A stretch of DNA of 64,000 nt from Microbacterium ureisolvens (GTDB lineage Bacteria > Actinomycetota > Actinomycetes > Actinomycetales > Microbacteriaceae), in NCBI RefSeq assembly GCF_015278315.1, contig NZ_JADIJE010000011.1, forward strand, positions 62,001 through 126,000, read 5' to 3'. Below are positions 1-7,753 of the stretch, one piece after another (the first letter of the stretch is position 1; each line of letters begins with the position of its first letter). The notes beneath the pieces were generated by a model. The model saw nothing but the letters and a program-made list of their open reading frames with translations. It did no database searches and was not told the origin of the DNA. Position numbers and translations under genes: made by a program.

Positions 1-59
1 TCGACGGCCTGTCGTTCTTCACGGCGGCGATCGCCGCCGTGGTGGGCGCGGCCGCCTGA
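1..59 (+). CDS. C-terminal end of a membrane protein (partial)
   Basis: Only the last 18 codons are in the window, read from base 3 to a TGA at 57-59. The tail (DGLSFFTAAIAAVVGAAA) is hydrophobic and alanine-rich, which suggests the last transmembrane helix of an integral membrane protein such as a transporter. The family cannot be named from so little sequence. Confidence 0.45.
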   Translation, partial: DGLSFFTAAIAAVVGAAA

Positions 60-60
60 C

Positions 61-120
61 GCGTTTCGTCTCGCTTCGCTTGCTCAACGATCGCAACCCC
101 GGTCGCTGCGCCTGTCGAAG
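61..120. repeat. Remnants of two short interspersed repeats
   Basis: Bases 62-90 (CGTTTCGTCTCGCTTCGC, then TTGCTCAACGA) match the start of the long palindrome at 31153-31257. Bases 111-120 (CCTGTCGAAG) match the right arm of the palindrome inside kdpB at 20092-20104. Both sit between the convergent ends of the flanking genes, where they may also work as a transcription terminator. Confidence 0.6.
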
Positions 121-130
121 CGCGCGGGGC

Positions 131-562
131 TCAGACCGTGCCGGCAGGCGGCCAGACGCCGATGATGAGCGCCATCACCAGGATGGTGACGAGCTCGTGC
201 GCGATGTTCAGGACGGTCAGCGACGACGGGCGTCCCTCGAACGCGTCGTGCGTGATGAACCGCGCCGCGGTGAAGCCCGCCCACAGGATGAGCCCCGTCA
301 GCACCGCCGCCCACAGGTAGCTGCCGCCGTAGAAGTGCCATGCAATCGACGAGGCGCCGGCCAGCACCCACGCGGTCACGAAGCTCACGATGACGGTCAC
401 CACGATCGGCACGACGGCGCTGGCACCGGGCCGGTCCATGTCGACATTCGCGAGCTTCGCCCAGCGCGTGCCGAACACCTTCGGCGTGTACCAGATCGAG
501 CCGACGACCATGCTCGACGCGGTCGCGATCAGTACGGCCCAGTAGTTGATCTCGGGAACCAT
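131..562 (-). CDS. DUF1761 family membrane protein
   Basis: The protein has 143 residues and about four hydrophobic segments. It begins MVPEINYWAVL, followed by a GSIWYTPKVFGTRWAKL stretch that is typical of DUF1761 proteins (short membrane proteins of unknown function). The start at 562 was chosen because a purine-rich GGAGAGGCGGAG precedes this ATG and all family similarity begins here; the 40 upstream codons in the open frame are Arg-rich and unlikely to be translated. It converges with the partial gene at the left edge. No function is known. Confidence 0.8.
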   Translation of the reverse strand: MVPEINYWAVLIATASSMVVGSIWYTPKVFGTRWAKLANVDMDRPGASAVVPIVVTVIVSFVTAWVLAGASSIAWHFYGGSYLWAAVLTGLILWAGFTAARFITHDAFEGRPSSLTVLNIAHELVTILVMALIIGVWPPAGTV

Positions 563-690
563 CTCCGCCTCTCCGGCGCCGCCCGCGGTTGATCTCGTGC
601 TGCCTCCTCGGTGGGATGCCGATCGGGCCGCGGCGCCCGTTCGACGCGAGCGTAGCGCCGGGCGGCGGCCCCGGTCACGCACCCCGCCGG

Positions 691-696
691 TAGCGT
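691..696 (+). promoter_or_regulatory. -10 box of a leaderless promoter
   Basis: TAGCGT lies 7 nt before the GTG at 704, the spacing expected when transcription begins at the start codon. It favours 704 over the GTG at 695, which overlaps the box. Confidence 0.55.
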
Positions 697-703
697 GGAC
701 AGC

Positions 704-1636
704 GTGAGCAGTGGCATCCGGAATCTCGTCGTCAGCGTCCCCACCGAAGAACTCGCCGCGGATCTCGGAGAAGTCCCCGCCGGAGTGGAGCTGGTGGTGT
801 GGCCGATGGATGCCGCGGCCCCGCGTGATCGCTTCGACATCGTCGTGCCGCCCTACATGTCGATGGCGAAGGTGCTCGAGCGCCTCGAGGGCATCGAGGT
901 GGGCCTGGTGCAGGGCCAGTCAATCGGGTTCGACGGCGTCGCCGACATCCTGCCCGAGGGCCTCACGTTCGCCAACGCCGCCTCGGTGCACGAGACGTCG
1001 ACGGCCGAGCTCGCCGTCGGTCTCGCCATCGCCGCGCAGCGCCACCTCGACGACTTCGCACGCGACACCGCGGCCGGGCGCTGGGCGCCCGTCTTCGCGC
1101 AGAGCCTCGCGGACCGCCGCGTGCTGCTGCTCGGCTACGGCGGGGTGGGCAAGGCGGTGGCCGCCCGCCTGGCGCCGTTCGAGGTGGAGCTGACCCCGGT
1201 CGCCTCCCGGGCGCGCGAGGAGGACGGCATGGCGGTCCACGGCGTCGACGAGCTCCCCGACCTCCTCCCCCACGCCGAGATCGTGATCGTGACCCTCCCC
1301 GGCGGCGAATCCACCCAGGGCCTCGTCGACGACGCGTTCCTGTCGGCGCTGCCCGACGGCGCTCTGCTCGTCAACGTCGGCCGTGGCACGATCGTCGACA
1401 CCGACGCCCTCGTCGACCACGTGCGCCGCGGGCGCATCCGCGCGGCGCTGGACGTCACCGACCCCGAGCCGCTGCCCGAAGGGCACGAGCTCTGGGGCCT
1501 GCCCGGCGTCCTCATCGCGCCGCACGTCGGCGGGGCGTCCAGCGCGATGCGCCCGCGGGTGGCGAAGCTGGTGCGCACGCAGATCGAGCGGCTGGCGGCA
1601 GGCGAGCCTCCGCTCAACGTCGTGCTCGGCGGCTGA
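704..1636 (+). CDS. D-2-hydroxyacid dehydrogenase family protein
   Basis: This 310-aa cytosolic enzyme belongs to the NAD(P)-dependent D-isomer 2-hydroxyacid dehydrogenases, which interconvert 2-oxoacids and 2-hydroxyacids. The Rossmann motif GYGGVG is at residues 144-149. The family's catalytic triad is present: Arg227 in NVGRGTI, Glu255 in DPEPLPEGH and His274 in APHVGG. The length is typical. The GTG at 704 is preceded by a TAGCGT -10 box, so the mRNA is probably leaderless. The substrate (phosphoglycerate, glyoxylate, lactate or other) cannot be told from sequence, and no pathway partner lies next to it. Confidence 0.9.
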   Translation: MSSGIRNLVVSVPTEELAADLGEVPAGVELVVWPMDAAAPRDRFDIVVPPYMSMAKVLERLEGIEVGLVQGQSIGFDGVADILPEGLTFANAASVHETSTAELAVGLAIAAQRHLDDFARDTAAGRWAPVFAQSLADRRVLLLGYGGVGKAVAARLAPFEVELTPVASRAREEDGMAVHGVDELPDLLPHAEIVIVTLPGGESTQGLVDDAFLSALPDGALLVNVGRGTIVDTDALVDHVRRGRIRAALDVTDPEPLPEGHELWGLPGVLIAPHVGGASSAMRPRVAKLVRTQIERLAAGEPPLNVVLGG

Positions 1637-1746
1637 GCCCGATCAGCCGTCGGCCCCGATCAGCCGCCGGTCCGCCGCCGCGCCCGTCGCCCCCCTTCAG
1701 ATCTGCGCCGCTGTGGGGTAGACCCGAAGGGACGGAAGGTGGTGCG

Positions 1747-2331
1747 ATGAAGGACTCGCCGGCAGCGGACCGGACACCAGGAGTGGAGCGGCTCTCGACT
1801 TCGACGTGCTGGGAATACGTGCAGGAGGCCCAGCTCGGCCGCCTTGCGGTGATCAACGCCGACGGCGCGCCGGACATCTTTCCGGTGAACCACCTCGCTC
1901 ATGGGGGCGCGCTGTTCATCCGCACGGCGCGGGACCCGAAGCTGATGCACATCGCCCACCACCCGATGGTGGCGTTCGAGGTGGACGGCCGGCGCGACGA
2001 TTTCTACTGGAGCGTCGTGATCAGGGGCAACGCGGAGCGGGCGACCCGTGAGGACGAGCTCCGCGACAGCGGCGTTCGCAACCTGGCGTCGTGGAGCCCG
2101 ACCATGAAGCTCTTCGCGATCAAGATCATCGCGCACTCGGTCACGGGCCGGAGGTTCCCCGCCGACCTCGCCCACGCCGACCGGCTCATCGCGTTCGAGG
2201 GCGACGCCGCGCCGAGCGCGCCGCAGGAGCCTTCATCGCGCATCCGCGGCGAGCGGCCCGCTCCGATCCCGCACTTCGTGCCCCGCACGGGTGCGAATCC
2301 GGTGCTCCCCGACGCAGAGCCCGAGCGCTGA
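1747..2331 (+). CDS. Pyridoxamine 5'-phosphate oxidase (PPOX) family protein
   Basis: The 194-aa protein has the split-barrel flavin- or cofactor-binding fold suggested by an N-terminal LGRLAVINADGAPDIFPVN strand pair. This is the form seen in small PPOX/nitroimidazole-resistance-like proteins of actinobacteria. The last ~40 residues are Pro/Arg-rich and probably disordered. GGAAGG just before the ATG is a good ribosome binding site, and TAGACC at about 1719 may be the -10 box. It is monocistronic between the dehydrogenase and the convergent apt gene. It is unlikely to be true PdxH, since the family is broad. Confidence 0.82.
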   Translation: MKDSPAADRTPGVERLSTSTCWEYVQEAQLGRLAVINADGAPDIFPVNHLAHGGALFIRTARDPKLMHIAHHPMVAFEVDGRRDDFYWSVVIRGNAERATREDELRDSGVRNLASWSPTMKLFAIKIIAHSVTGRRFPADLAHADRLIAFEGDAAPSAPQEPSSRIRGERPAPIPHFVPRTGANPVLPDAEPER

Positions 2332-2357
2332 CCGGCGCCGGTGTCCACTCGGGCTGG

Positions 2358-2873
2358 TCAGGCGGTGAACACCGTGTGCACGTCGCCGACGATCTCGCCG
2401 CCGAGCGCGGTCAGTTCCATGAGCACGGCGGTTCCGACGACGACGCCGCCCAGCGAGGCGACGAGCTCGTGCGCGGCGACGAGCGTGCCGCCGGTCGCGA
2501 GCACGTCGTCGACCAGCAGCACCCGCGTCCCTTCGGCGATGTCGTCGTGCGCCTCGATCGTGGCGGTGCCGTACTCCAGCGCGTAGGTGACGGATGCCGC
2601 GGGCAGGGGCAGCTTGCCGGCCTTGCGGATCGGCACCAGGCCGACGCCGGCCTCCATCGCGACGGCGCCCGCGAGCAGGAACCCGCGTGCCTCGACCCCC
2701 GCGACGACGTCGAACGACCCCTCGAATGGGGCGATCATCGCGTGGATGACGGTGCGGAGGGCGCGCGCGTCTGCCAGCAGAGGCGTGATGTCGCGGAACA
2801 GGACCCCCGGCTCGGGGTAGTCGGGGATCGTCCGGATGAGCGATTCGGCGCGAGTGAGGGCTTCGGACAGCAC
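2358..2873 (-). CDS. apt: Adenine phosphoribosyltransferase
   Basis: Apt converts adenine and PRPP to AMP plus pyrophosphate (purine salvage, cytosol). The 171-aa protein has the type I PRTase PRPP-binding motif LLVDDVLATGGT and the Apt signatures IPDYPEPGVLFRDITPLL and VEARGFLLAGAVA. Length and order match the family. The GTG start at 2873 is preceded by TAGGGT (complement of 2880-2885) with a 6-nt spacer, so the mRNA is probably leaderless. It is transcribed divergently from the alpha-glucosidase gene. Confidence 0.96.
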   Translation of the reverse strand: MLSEALTRAESLIRTIPDYPEPGVLFRDITPLLADARALRTVIHAMIAPFEGSFDVVAGVEARGFLLAGAVAMEAGVGLVPIRKAGKLPLPAASVTYALEYGTATIEAHDDIAEGTRVLLVDDVLATGGTLVAAHELVASLGGVVVGTAVLMELTALGGEIVGDVHTVFTA

Positions 2874-2998
2874 CCGCCCACCCTACGCCGGTCCTCGAAT
2901 GAGGATGGTTGCCGAGATGGGGAGCGGATCCGCGCCCGCGCTCCGCAATCGGGCCCAGCTCCTCAGTTGAGGACGGGACGTCGTGGGTGCGCAACGAG

Positions 2999-3016
2999 AC
3001 TGTAAGCGCTTGCAGT
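2999..3016 (+). promoter_or_regulatory. LacI-type operator overlapping the alpha-glucosidase promoter
   Basis: ACTGTAAGCGCTTGCAGT is an almost perfect palindrome with the central CGCTTGCA/AAGCG core typical of LacI/GalR-family sites. It ends at the first base of a -10 box, TACACT (3016-3021), which lies 6 nt before the ATG at 3028. A bound repressor would block RNA polymerase. The LacI-family gene at 4844 is the likely ligand-sensing partner; that pairing is inference from proximity. Confidence 0.75.
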
Positions 3017-3027
3017 ACACTGACGGG

Positions 3028-4710
3028 ATGACTTCCGCAGACACCGTCGAGCGCACGGACGCGTTCCTTGCCTCCATCGGCGGCGAATGGTGGCGCACCG
3101 CCGTCATCTACCAGATCTACCCCCGTTCCTTCGCGGATGCCTCGGGCGACGGCATCGGCGACCTCCCCGGCATCACCGCGCACCTCGATGACCTCGAGAG
3201 CCTCGGCATCGACGCGATCTGGCTGAGCCCCTTCCAGCGCTCGCCCCAGAAGGACGCCGGCTACGACGTCAGCGACTACTGCGATGTCGACCCGCTCTTC
3301 GGCACCCTGGCCGACTTCGACACGATGCTGGCCGCGGCGCACGAGCGCGGCATCCGTGTGATCGTCGATCTCGTCCCGAACCACTCCTCCGACCAGCACG
3401 AGTGGTTCCAGCAGGCCCTCGCTTCCGCCCCCCACAGCGCGGAGCGCGCGCGGTACATGTTCCGCGACGGCAAGGGCGAGCACGGCGAGCTGCCGCCGAA
3501 CAACTGGGAGTCCGTCTTCGGCGGCCCGGCGTGGACGCGCGTGGTCGAGGCCGACGGCACCCTCGGGCAGTGGTACCTGCACCTCTTCGACTCGTCGCAG
3601 CCCGACTTCGACTGGTCGAACGAGGAGGTCCGCGAGGAGTTCCGCCGCGTGCTGCGCTTCTGGCTCGACCGCGGTGTGGACGGCTTCCGCGTCGACGTCG
3701 CCCACGGCCTCGTCAAGGCCGAGGGCCTTCCCGACTACATCCCCGACCCCGAGGCCGGCTCGATGGGCGGCGAAGAGGAGAACGTCCCCTACTGGGGCCA
3801 GGACGCCGTGCACGAGGTGTACCGCGACTGGCGCAAGATCATGGAGGAGTACCAGGGCGACCGCGCCCTGGCCGCCGAGGCGTGGCTGCCCACCGCTGAG
3901 CGCACCGCGCAGTGGGTGCGTGCCGACGAGATGCACCAGGCCTTCAACTTCCCGTACCTGTCGACCGAGTGGAACGCCGCCGACCTCCGCGAGGTCATCG
4001 ACGTGTCGCTGCGCGCGTTCCCGGGTGTCGGCGCCCCCAGCACGTGGGTGCTCTCGAACCACGACGTCGTGCGCCACGCCTCGCGCCTGGCGCTGACCGC
4101 CGAGAACCCGCAGGGGCACGGCATCGGGCCGGAGTCGCCCGGCCAGCCCATCCCCGAGGTCGGCCTCGCCCGCGCCCGTGCGGCCACGACGCTGATGCTC
4201 GCCCTCCCCGGCTCGGCCTACCTCTACCAGGGTGAGGAGCTCGGCCTTCCCGAGGTCATCGACATCCCCGGTGAGGCGCGGCAGGATCCCACCTGGTTCC
4301 GCACGAACGGCGAGCGCTACGGCCGCGACGGCTGCCGCGTTCCGATCCCGTGGACCGCCGATGCCCCCGCCTACGGCTTCAACAGCACCGGCGCCTCGTG
4401 GCTGCCCCAGCCCGCCGAGTGGGCGACGCTCGCCCGTGACGCGCAGGCGGGCGTGGAGGGCTCCACCCTCGAGCTCTATCGCACGCTCCTCGCCGAGCGT
4501 CGCGCCCGCGCCCTCGGCGCGGGGTCGCTGGAGTGGATCGCCGGCTTCGGCGACGACGTCGTGGCATTCCGCAACGGGGATGTCTCGGTCATCGCGAACA
4601 CCGGTTCCACGCCCGTGACGCTGCCGGACGGTATCGTGATCGCGTCGAGCGGTCCTCTCACCGGTGGGCGGGTGCCGGGCGACACGACGGTGTGGCTCGA
4701 GACCGCCTGA
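3028..4710 (+). CDS. GH13 alpha-glucosidase (oligo-1,6-glucosidase/maltase type)
   Basis: The 560-aa protein hydrolyses alpha-glucosidic bonds in short maltose- or isomaltose-type oligosaccharides. All four GH13 regions are present: DLVPNH (from residue 114), GFRVD with nucleophile Asp223, AAEAW with acid/base Glu284, and SNHD with Asp346. No signal peptide is seen, so the enzyme is probably cytosolic and acts on imported sugars. The ATG at 3028 follows a -10 box by 6 nt (leaderless), which overrides an upstream in-frame start at 2983 inside the promoter. A LacI operator overlaps the promoter, and a LacI regulator and an MFS transporter follow downstream. Confidence 0.93.
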   Translation: MTSADTVERTDAFLASIGGEWWRTAVIYQIYPRSFADASGDGIGDLPGITAHLDDLESLGIDAIWLSPFQRSPQKDAGYDVSDYCDVDPLFGTLADFDTMLAAAHERGIRVIVDLVPNHSSDQHEWFQQALASAPHSAERARYMFRDGKGEHGELPPNNWESVFGGPAWTRVVEADGTLGQWYLHLFDSSQPDFDWSNEEVREEFRRVLRFWLDRGVDGFRVDVAHGLVKAEGLPDYIPDPEAGSMGGEEENVPYWGQDAVHEVYRDWRKIMEEYQGDRALAAEAWLPTAERTAQWVRADEMHQAFNFPYLSTEWNAADLREVIDVSLRAFPGVGAPSTWVLSNHDVVRHASRLALTAENPQGHGIGPESPGQPIPEVGLARARAATTLMLALPGSAYLYQGEELGLPEVIDIPGEARQDPTWFRTNGERYGRDGCRVPIPWTADAPAYGFNSTGASWLPQPAEWATLARDAQAGVEGSTLELYRTLLAERRARALGAGSLEWIAGFGDDVVAFRNGDVSVIANTGSTPVTLPDGIVIASSGPLTGGRVPGDTTVWLETA

Positions 4711-4750
4711 GCTGCGGCATCCGTCCAGCCAATGGACCCCGCCCCTCTCC

Positions 4751-4811
4751 GTCGAGTCGGCGTACCTGCACGCGACACGCCACGCGTGTCGTACAGCTAC
4801 GCCGACTCGAC
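4751..4811. repeat. Palindromic intergenic element
   Basis: Arms GTCGAGTCGGCGTA (4751-4764) and TACGCCGACTCGAC (4798-4811) are perfect 14-bp inverted copies. A second nested pair, CGACACG and CGTGTCG, lies in the loop. It fills the gap between the glucosidase and lacI genes and could fold into a long hairpin. It may terminate transcription, but its length and nested arms resemble REP-type repeats. Confidence 0.8.
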
Positions 4812-4843
4812 TGCGGGGAACGAGAAGAAGGTACGGTGACGAC

Positions 4844-5863
4844 GTGGTCAGCATCGACGAGGTCGCCCGCGCGGCGGGCGTGTCGACGGCGACCGTCTCG
4901 CGAGCACTGAGCGGGCGCGGCCACGTCTCCGTCGCGGCCAAGGCCAAGGTCGAGGCCGCCGCGAAGAGCCTCGGCTACGTCGTCTCGGCGTCGGCGTCGA
5001 GCCTCGCGTCGGGGCGCACGCGCAACATCGGCGTGCTGGTGCCGTTCCTCGACCGCTGGTTCTTCTCGACGGTGCTGAGCGGCATCGCCTCGGCCCTGAT
5101 GCGGCGCGGCTACGACATCACGCTCTACAGCCTCACGGCCGACCGCGCCGAGCGCCACGACATCTTCGACACCTTCCTGCGGCGCCAGCGCGTGGACGGG
5201 GTCATCGCGATCTCGCTCGAGCTCGGCGAGGAGGAGACCGAGCGCCTCGTCGAGCTGGACCTGCCGGTGATCGCGATCGGCGGGCCGAACCCGCACCTGA
5301 CCACCCTGACGGTCGACGACGTCGCGGTGGCGCGCCTGGCGACCGAGCACCTGCTCGCGCTCGGCCACCGCGAGATCGCCCACATCGGCGCGAGTCCCGA
5401 GTTCGACATCGACTTCCACATCCCGACGCGCCGGCGGCAGGGATTCGAGCAGGCGCTGGCGGATGCCGGAATCCCGGTCCGTCCGTCGCTCTTCGAGCCG
5501 GCCGACTTCACGATCGAGGGCGGCTTCCGCGCGGCCAAGCAGCTGCTCGGCCAGCCGGGCGGGCGGCCCACGGCGATCTTCGCGGCATCCGACGAGATGG
5601 CGATCGGGGCGCTGCTGGCCGCGCGCGACCTGGGCTACCGCGTGCCCGAGGATCTCTCGGTGATCGGGATCGACGGGCACGAGCTCGGCGAGTTCTTCCG
5701 TCTGACGACGGTCGACCAGTTCCCGCTCGGTCAGGGCGAGCGCGCCGCCGATGCGATCCTCGAGGCGCTGGAGGCGCCCGACTCCGAGAGCCCGACGCAC
5801 CGCCCGGGCGAGCTGCCGTACGAGCTGATCGTCCGCGGGTCCACCGCCCGTCTGGCGCAGTGA
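4844..5863 (+). CDS. LacI-family transcriptional regulator
   Basis: The 339-aa protein starts with the LacI helix-turn-helix and hinge (residues 3-23, IDEVARAAGVSTATVSRALS), followed by a periplasmic-binding-protein-like effector domain (NIGVLVPFLDRWFFSTVLSG, then VIGIDGHELGEFFRLTTVDQ near the end). The GTG at 4844 was chosen because TACGGT (4832-4837) lies 6 nt upstream and the HTH begins at once. The longer open frame back to 4664 crosses the palindromic repeat. It probably represses the alpha-glucosidase gene through the operator at 2999-3016; the inducer is likely a sugar. Confidence 0.93.
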   Translation: MVSIDEVARAAGVSTATVSRALSGRGHVSVAAKAKVEAAAKSLGYVVSASASSLASGRTRNIGVLVPFLDRWFFSTVLSGIASALMRRGYDITLYSLTADRAERHDIFDTFLRRQRVDGVIAISLELGEEETERLVELDLPVIAIGGPNPHLTTLTVDDVAVARLATEHLLALGHREIAHIGASPEFDIDFHIPTRRRQGFEQALADAGIPVRPSLFEPADFTIEGGFRAAKQLLGQPGGRPTAIFAASDEMAIGALLAARDLGYRVPEDLSVIGIDGHELGEFFRLTTVDQFPLGQGERAADAILEALEAPDSESPTHRPGELPYELIVRGSTARLAQ

Positions 5864-5885
5864 TCAGGCGCCGGAGAATCCAGAG

Positions 5886-7088
5886 GTGACCGCCCCCGAT
5901 GCCCTTGCGCGTGCGACCGCTGCGCGCAACGGGGTGGCGGTCCTCTTCATCGCGAACGCGCTCGTGTTCGCCACGATCGTCACGCGCTACCCGGAGCTCA
6001 AGGACCGGTTCGGCCTCACGGAGCTGACCTTCGGCCTGATGGTCGCGTGCGGTCCAGTCGGGTCCGTGGTGGGCAGCGTGATCGCGGGCCGGCTGGTGGC
6101 CAGGCTCGGCGCGGTGCCGGTCGCCGTGACGTCTTCCGCGATCCTGGGCGGACTGCTGGTGACGGCCGGCTTCGCCGGCACGCCGATCCTCTTCGCCATG
6201 GTGCTGTTCGTCATCGGGTTCGCAGACGCCACCGGCGATGTCGGCAACAACGCACAGGGACTGGCCATCCAGCGGATGATGGGCCGATCGATCATCAACG
6301 GCCTGCACGGCGCGTGGAGCGCCGGGGCGATCGCCGGTGCGCTGCTCGGCGCGCTGGCGCTGCAGCTCGGGATGCCCATCTACGTCCACCTGCCCGTCAT
6401 GGGGTTCGTCATCATCGTCGGCAGTCTCGGTGCCTTGCCGTTCGTGCGACTGCGCACGACGCCGGCACCGCCCTCGGCCACGTCGAACGCCCATCGGCCC
6501 GGCCGCCTCAGCGCGCTTCTGGTCGCCGCGTGCGCCATCGCCGCGATCGGCGCCTTCCTCGAGGACGTCGGCTCGACCTGGGGCGGGGTGTACGTGGTCT
6601 CCGAGCTCGGCGCCGGTGTCGCCGAAGCGGCGATCCCGTTCGCCGCCCTGATGGGCGCGCTCACGCTGGGCAGATTCGCCTCCGATGCGCTCGTCGACCG
6701 GATCGGCGCCGTCGCCACGCTCCGCCTCGGCGCCGTGGCCGCCCTCGTCGGGCTGATCGCCGTCGTCGTCGCTCCGCAGACCTGGGTGGTCGCTTTCGGC
6801 CTGGGCCTGCTGGGGCTCGGCATCGCCCCGATGATCCCGCTCGCGATGGACGCCGCCGACCGCGCGCCCGGCCTCGAGCCGGGAACGGGCCTCGCCGCGG
6901 CGGCGACGGTGATGCGGGTGGGTCTGCTCGCCGCGCCGCTCGTGGTCGGCGCCGTCGCGGAGTGGACGGGGCTGCGGATCGCGATCGCCGCCTGTTTGCT
7001 GGTACCCGTGGCGGCATTCCTCCTCGCGGGGCGACTGCGCACTCGGGAACCACTCGTCGTCGCTGACATGGCCGACCTCGATCGCTGA
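5886..7088 (+). CDS. MFS transporter
   Basis: The 400-aa protein has about twelve hydrophobic helices and the MFS inter-helix motif around GRLVARLGAVPVAV. The first half carries GFADATGDVGNNAQG, a stretch resembling the YbjJ/FucP-like branch of the MFS. The start is a GTG only 22 nt after the lacI stop, so co-transcription with the regulator is likely. The substrate may be a sugar or oligosaccharide related to the glucosidase, but this rests on context only. Confidence 0.85.
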   Translation: MTAPDALARATAARNGVAVLFIANALVFATIVTRYPELKDRFGLTELTFGLMVACGPVGSVVGSVIAGRLVARLGAVPVAVTSSAILGGLLVTAGFAGTPILFAMVLFVIGFADATGDVGNNAQGLAIQRMMGRSIINGLHGAWSAGAIAGALLGALALQLGMPIYVHLPVMGFVIIVGSLGALPFVRLRTTPAPPSATSNAHRPGRLSALLVAACAIAAIGAFLEDVGSTWGGVYVVSELGAGVAEAAIPFAALMGALTLGRFASDALVDRIGAVATLRLGAVAALVGLIAVVVAPQTWVVAFGLGLLGLGIAPMIPLAMDAADRAPGLEPGTGLAAAATVMRVGLLAAPLVVGAVAEWTGLRIAIAACLLVPVAAFLLAGRLRTREPLVVADMADLDR

Positions 7089-7167
7089 TCCGAGGGGCCC
7101 CGGCTGAGCGGCGATCGCCCACGGCGCCACCGTCGACCGGCGGTGCGGAAGAAAGCCGCGGGGATAT

Positions 7168-7194
7168 TGTCGTATCCGAGCCTCGCCGTTCGTG
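7168..7194 (+). promoter_or_regulatory. Candidate ECF-type promoter for the YCII-sigma pair
   Basis: TGTCGT (7168-7173) is followed after 17 nt by CGTG (7191-7194), about 70 nt before the YCII start codon. ECF42 sigma factors are generally thought to act on promoters of their linked YCII (DGPF-type) genes with a TGTCG-like -35, so this could be an autoregulatory site. This is a visual match only. Confidence 0.3.
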
Positions 7195-7264
7195 GACTTG
7201 GTACGCGGCCCCGTCCGGGAGTCGCAGCGGAGGAGCCACGCTCGTCCGGATGAGAGGAGACGAC

Positions 7265-7648
7265 ATGCCGAACTATCTGATCGCATTCAACGACGAGTGG
7301 GTGCCGCTGCACACCGCCGAACAGCTGCGCAGCAAGAGTGAAGCCTCGCAGGCACTGCTGGAGGAGATGAAGGACGCCGGCGTCTTCCTCTTCGCCGAGG
7401 GCGGGATCGATGCCTCGACCGCGGTCTGCAGCGTCGTCAGCGAGAACGGCAAGCCCGTCTTCACCGATGGGCCGTACGTCGAGACGAAGGAGCACCTCGG
7501 CGGGTTCACCGTCGTGAACGTGGCCGACGACGACGCCGCCCGCTACTGGGCCGGACGGCTGGCCGTCGCCCTGGACTGGCCCCAGGAGGTGCATCGCTTC
7601 CCCTCGGACATGGCCGAGATCGAGGAGCGGCACGCGTCCGTGGGCTGA
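7265..7648 (+). CDS. YCII-domain (DGPF-type) protein
   Basis: This 127-aa cytosolic protein belongs to the YCII family. It includes the ...VFTDGPYVETKEHLGGF stretch, a variant (DGPY) of the DGPF motif found in proteins encoded beside ECF42 sigma factors. The ATG at 7265 has AGAGGAGA at the right distance and matches the usual family start; five upstream codons from 7250 are not expected to be used. The sigma factor gene follows at once. The biochemical role of the family is unknown. Confidence 0.88.
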   Translation: MPNYLIAFNDEWVPLHTAEQLRSKSEASQALLEEMKDAGVFLFAEGGIDASTAVCSVVSENGKPVFTDGPYVETKEHLGGFTVVNVADDDAARYWAGRLAVALDWPQEVHRFPSDMAEIEERHASVG

Positions 7649-7753
7649 GCGACATGGTCCTCCACCCGGTCCATGATCGACCCCGCGAAGGGGCCCCTGC
7701 GCATCGCACGCACCTCGCGGTGGACGCGGCTTCGATCGGGCGCTGCGGGAGTC

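Noticed and set aside
2233-4947. Long minus-strand open frame (904 codons) opposite the alpha-glucosidase gene
   Set aside because: High GC gives long antisense frames. The plus strand has full GH13 motifs, and the minus-strand product is Arg/Ala/Gly-rich without any domain.
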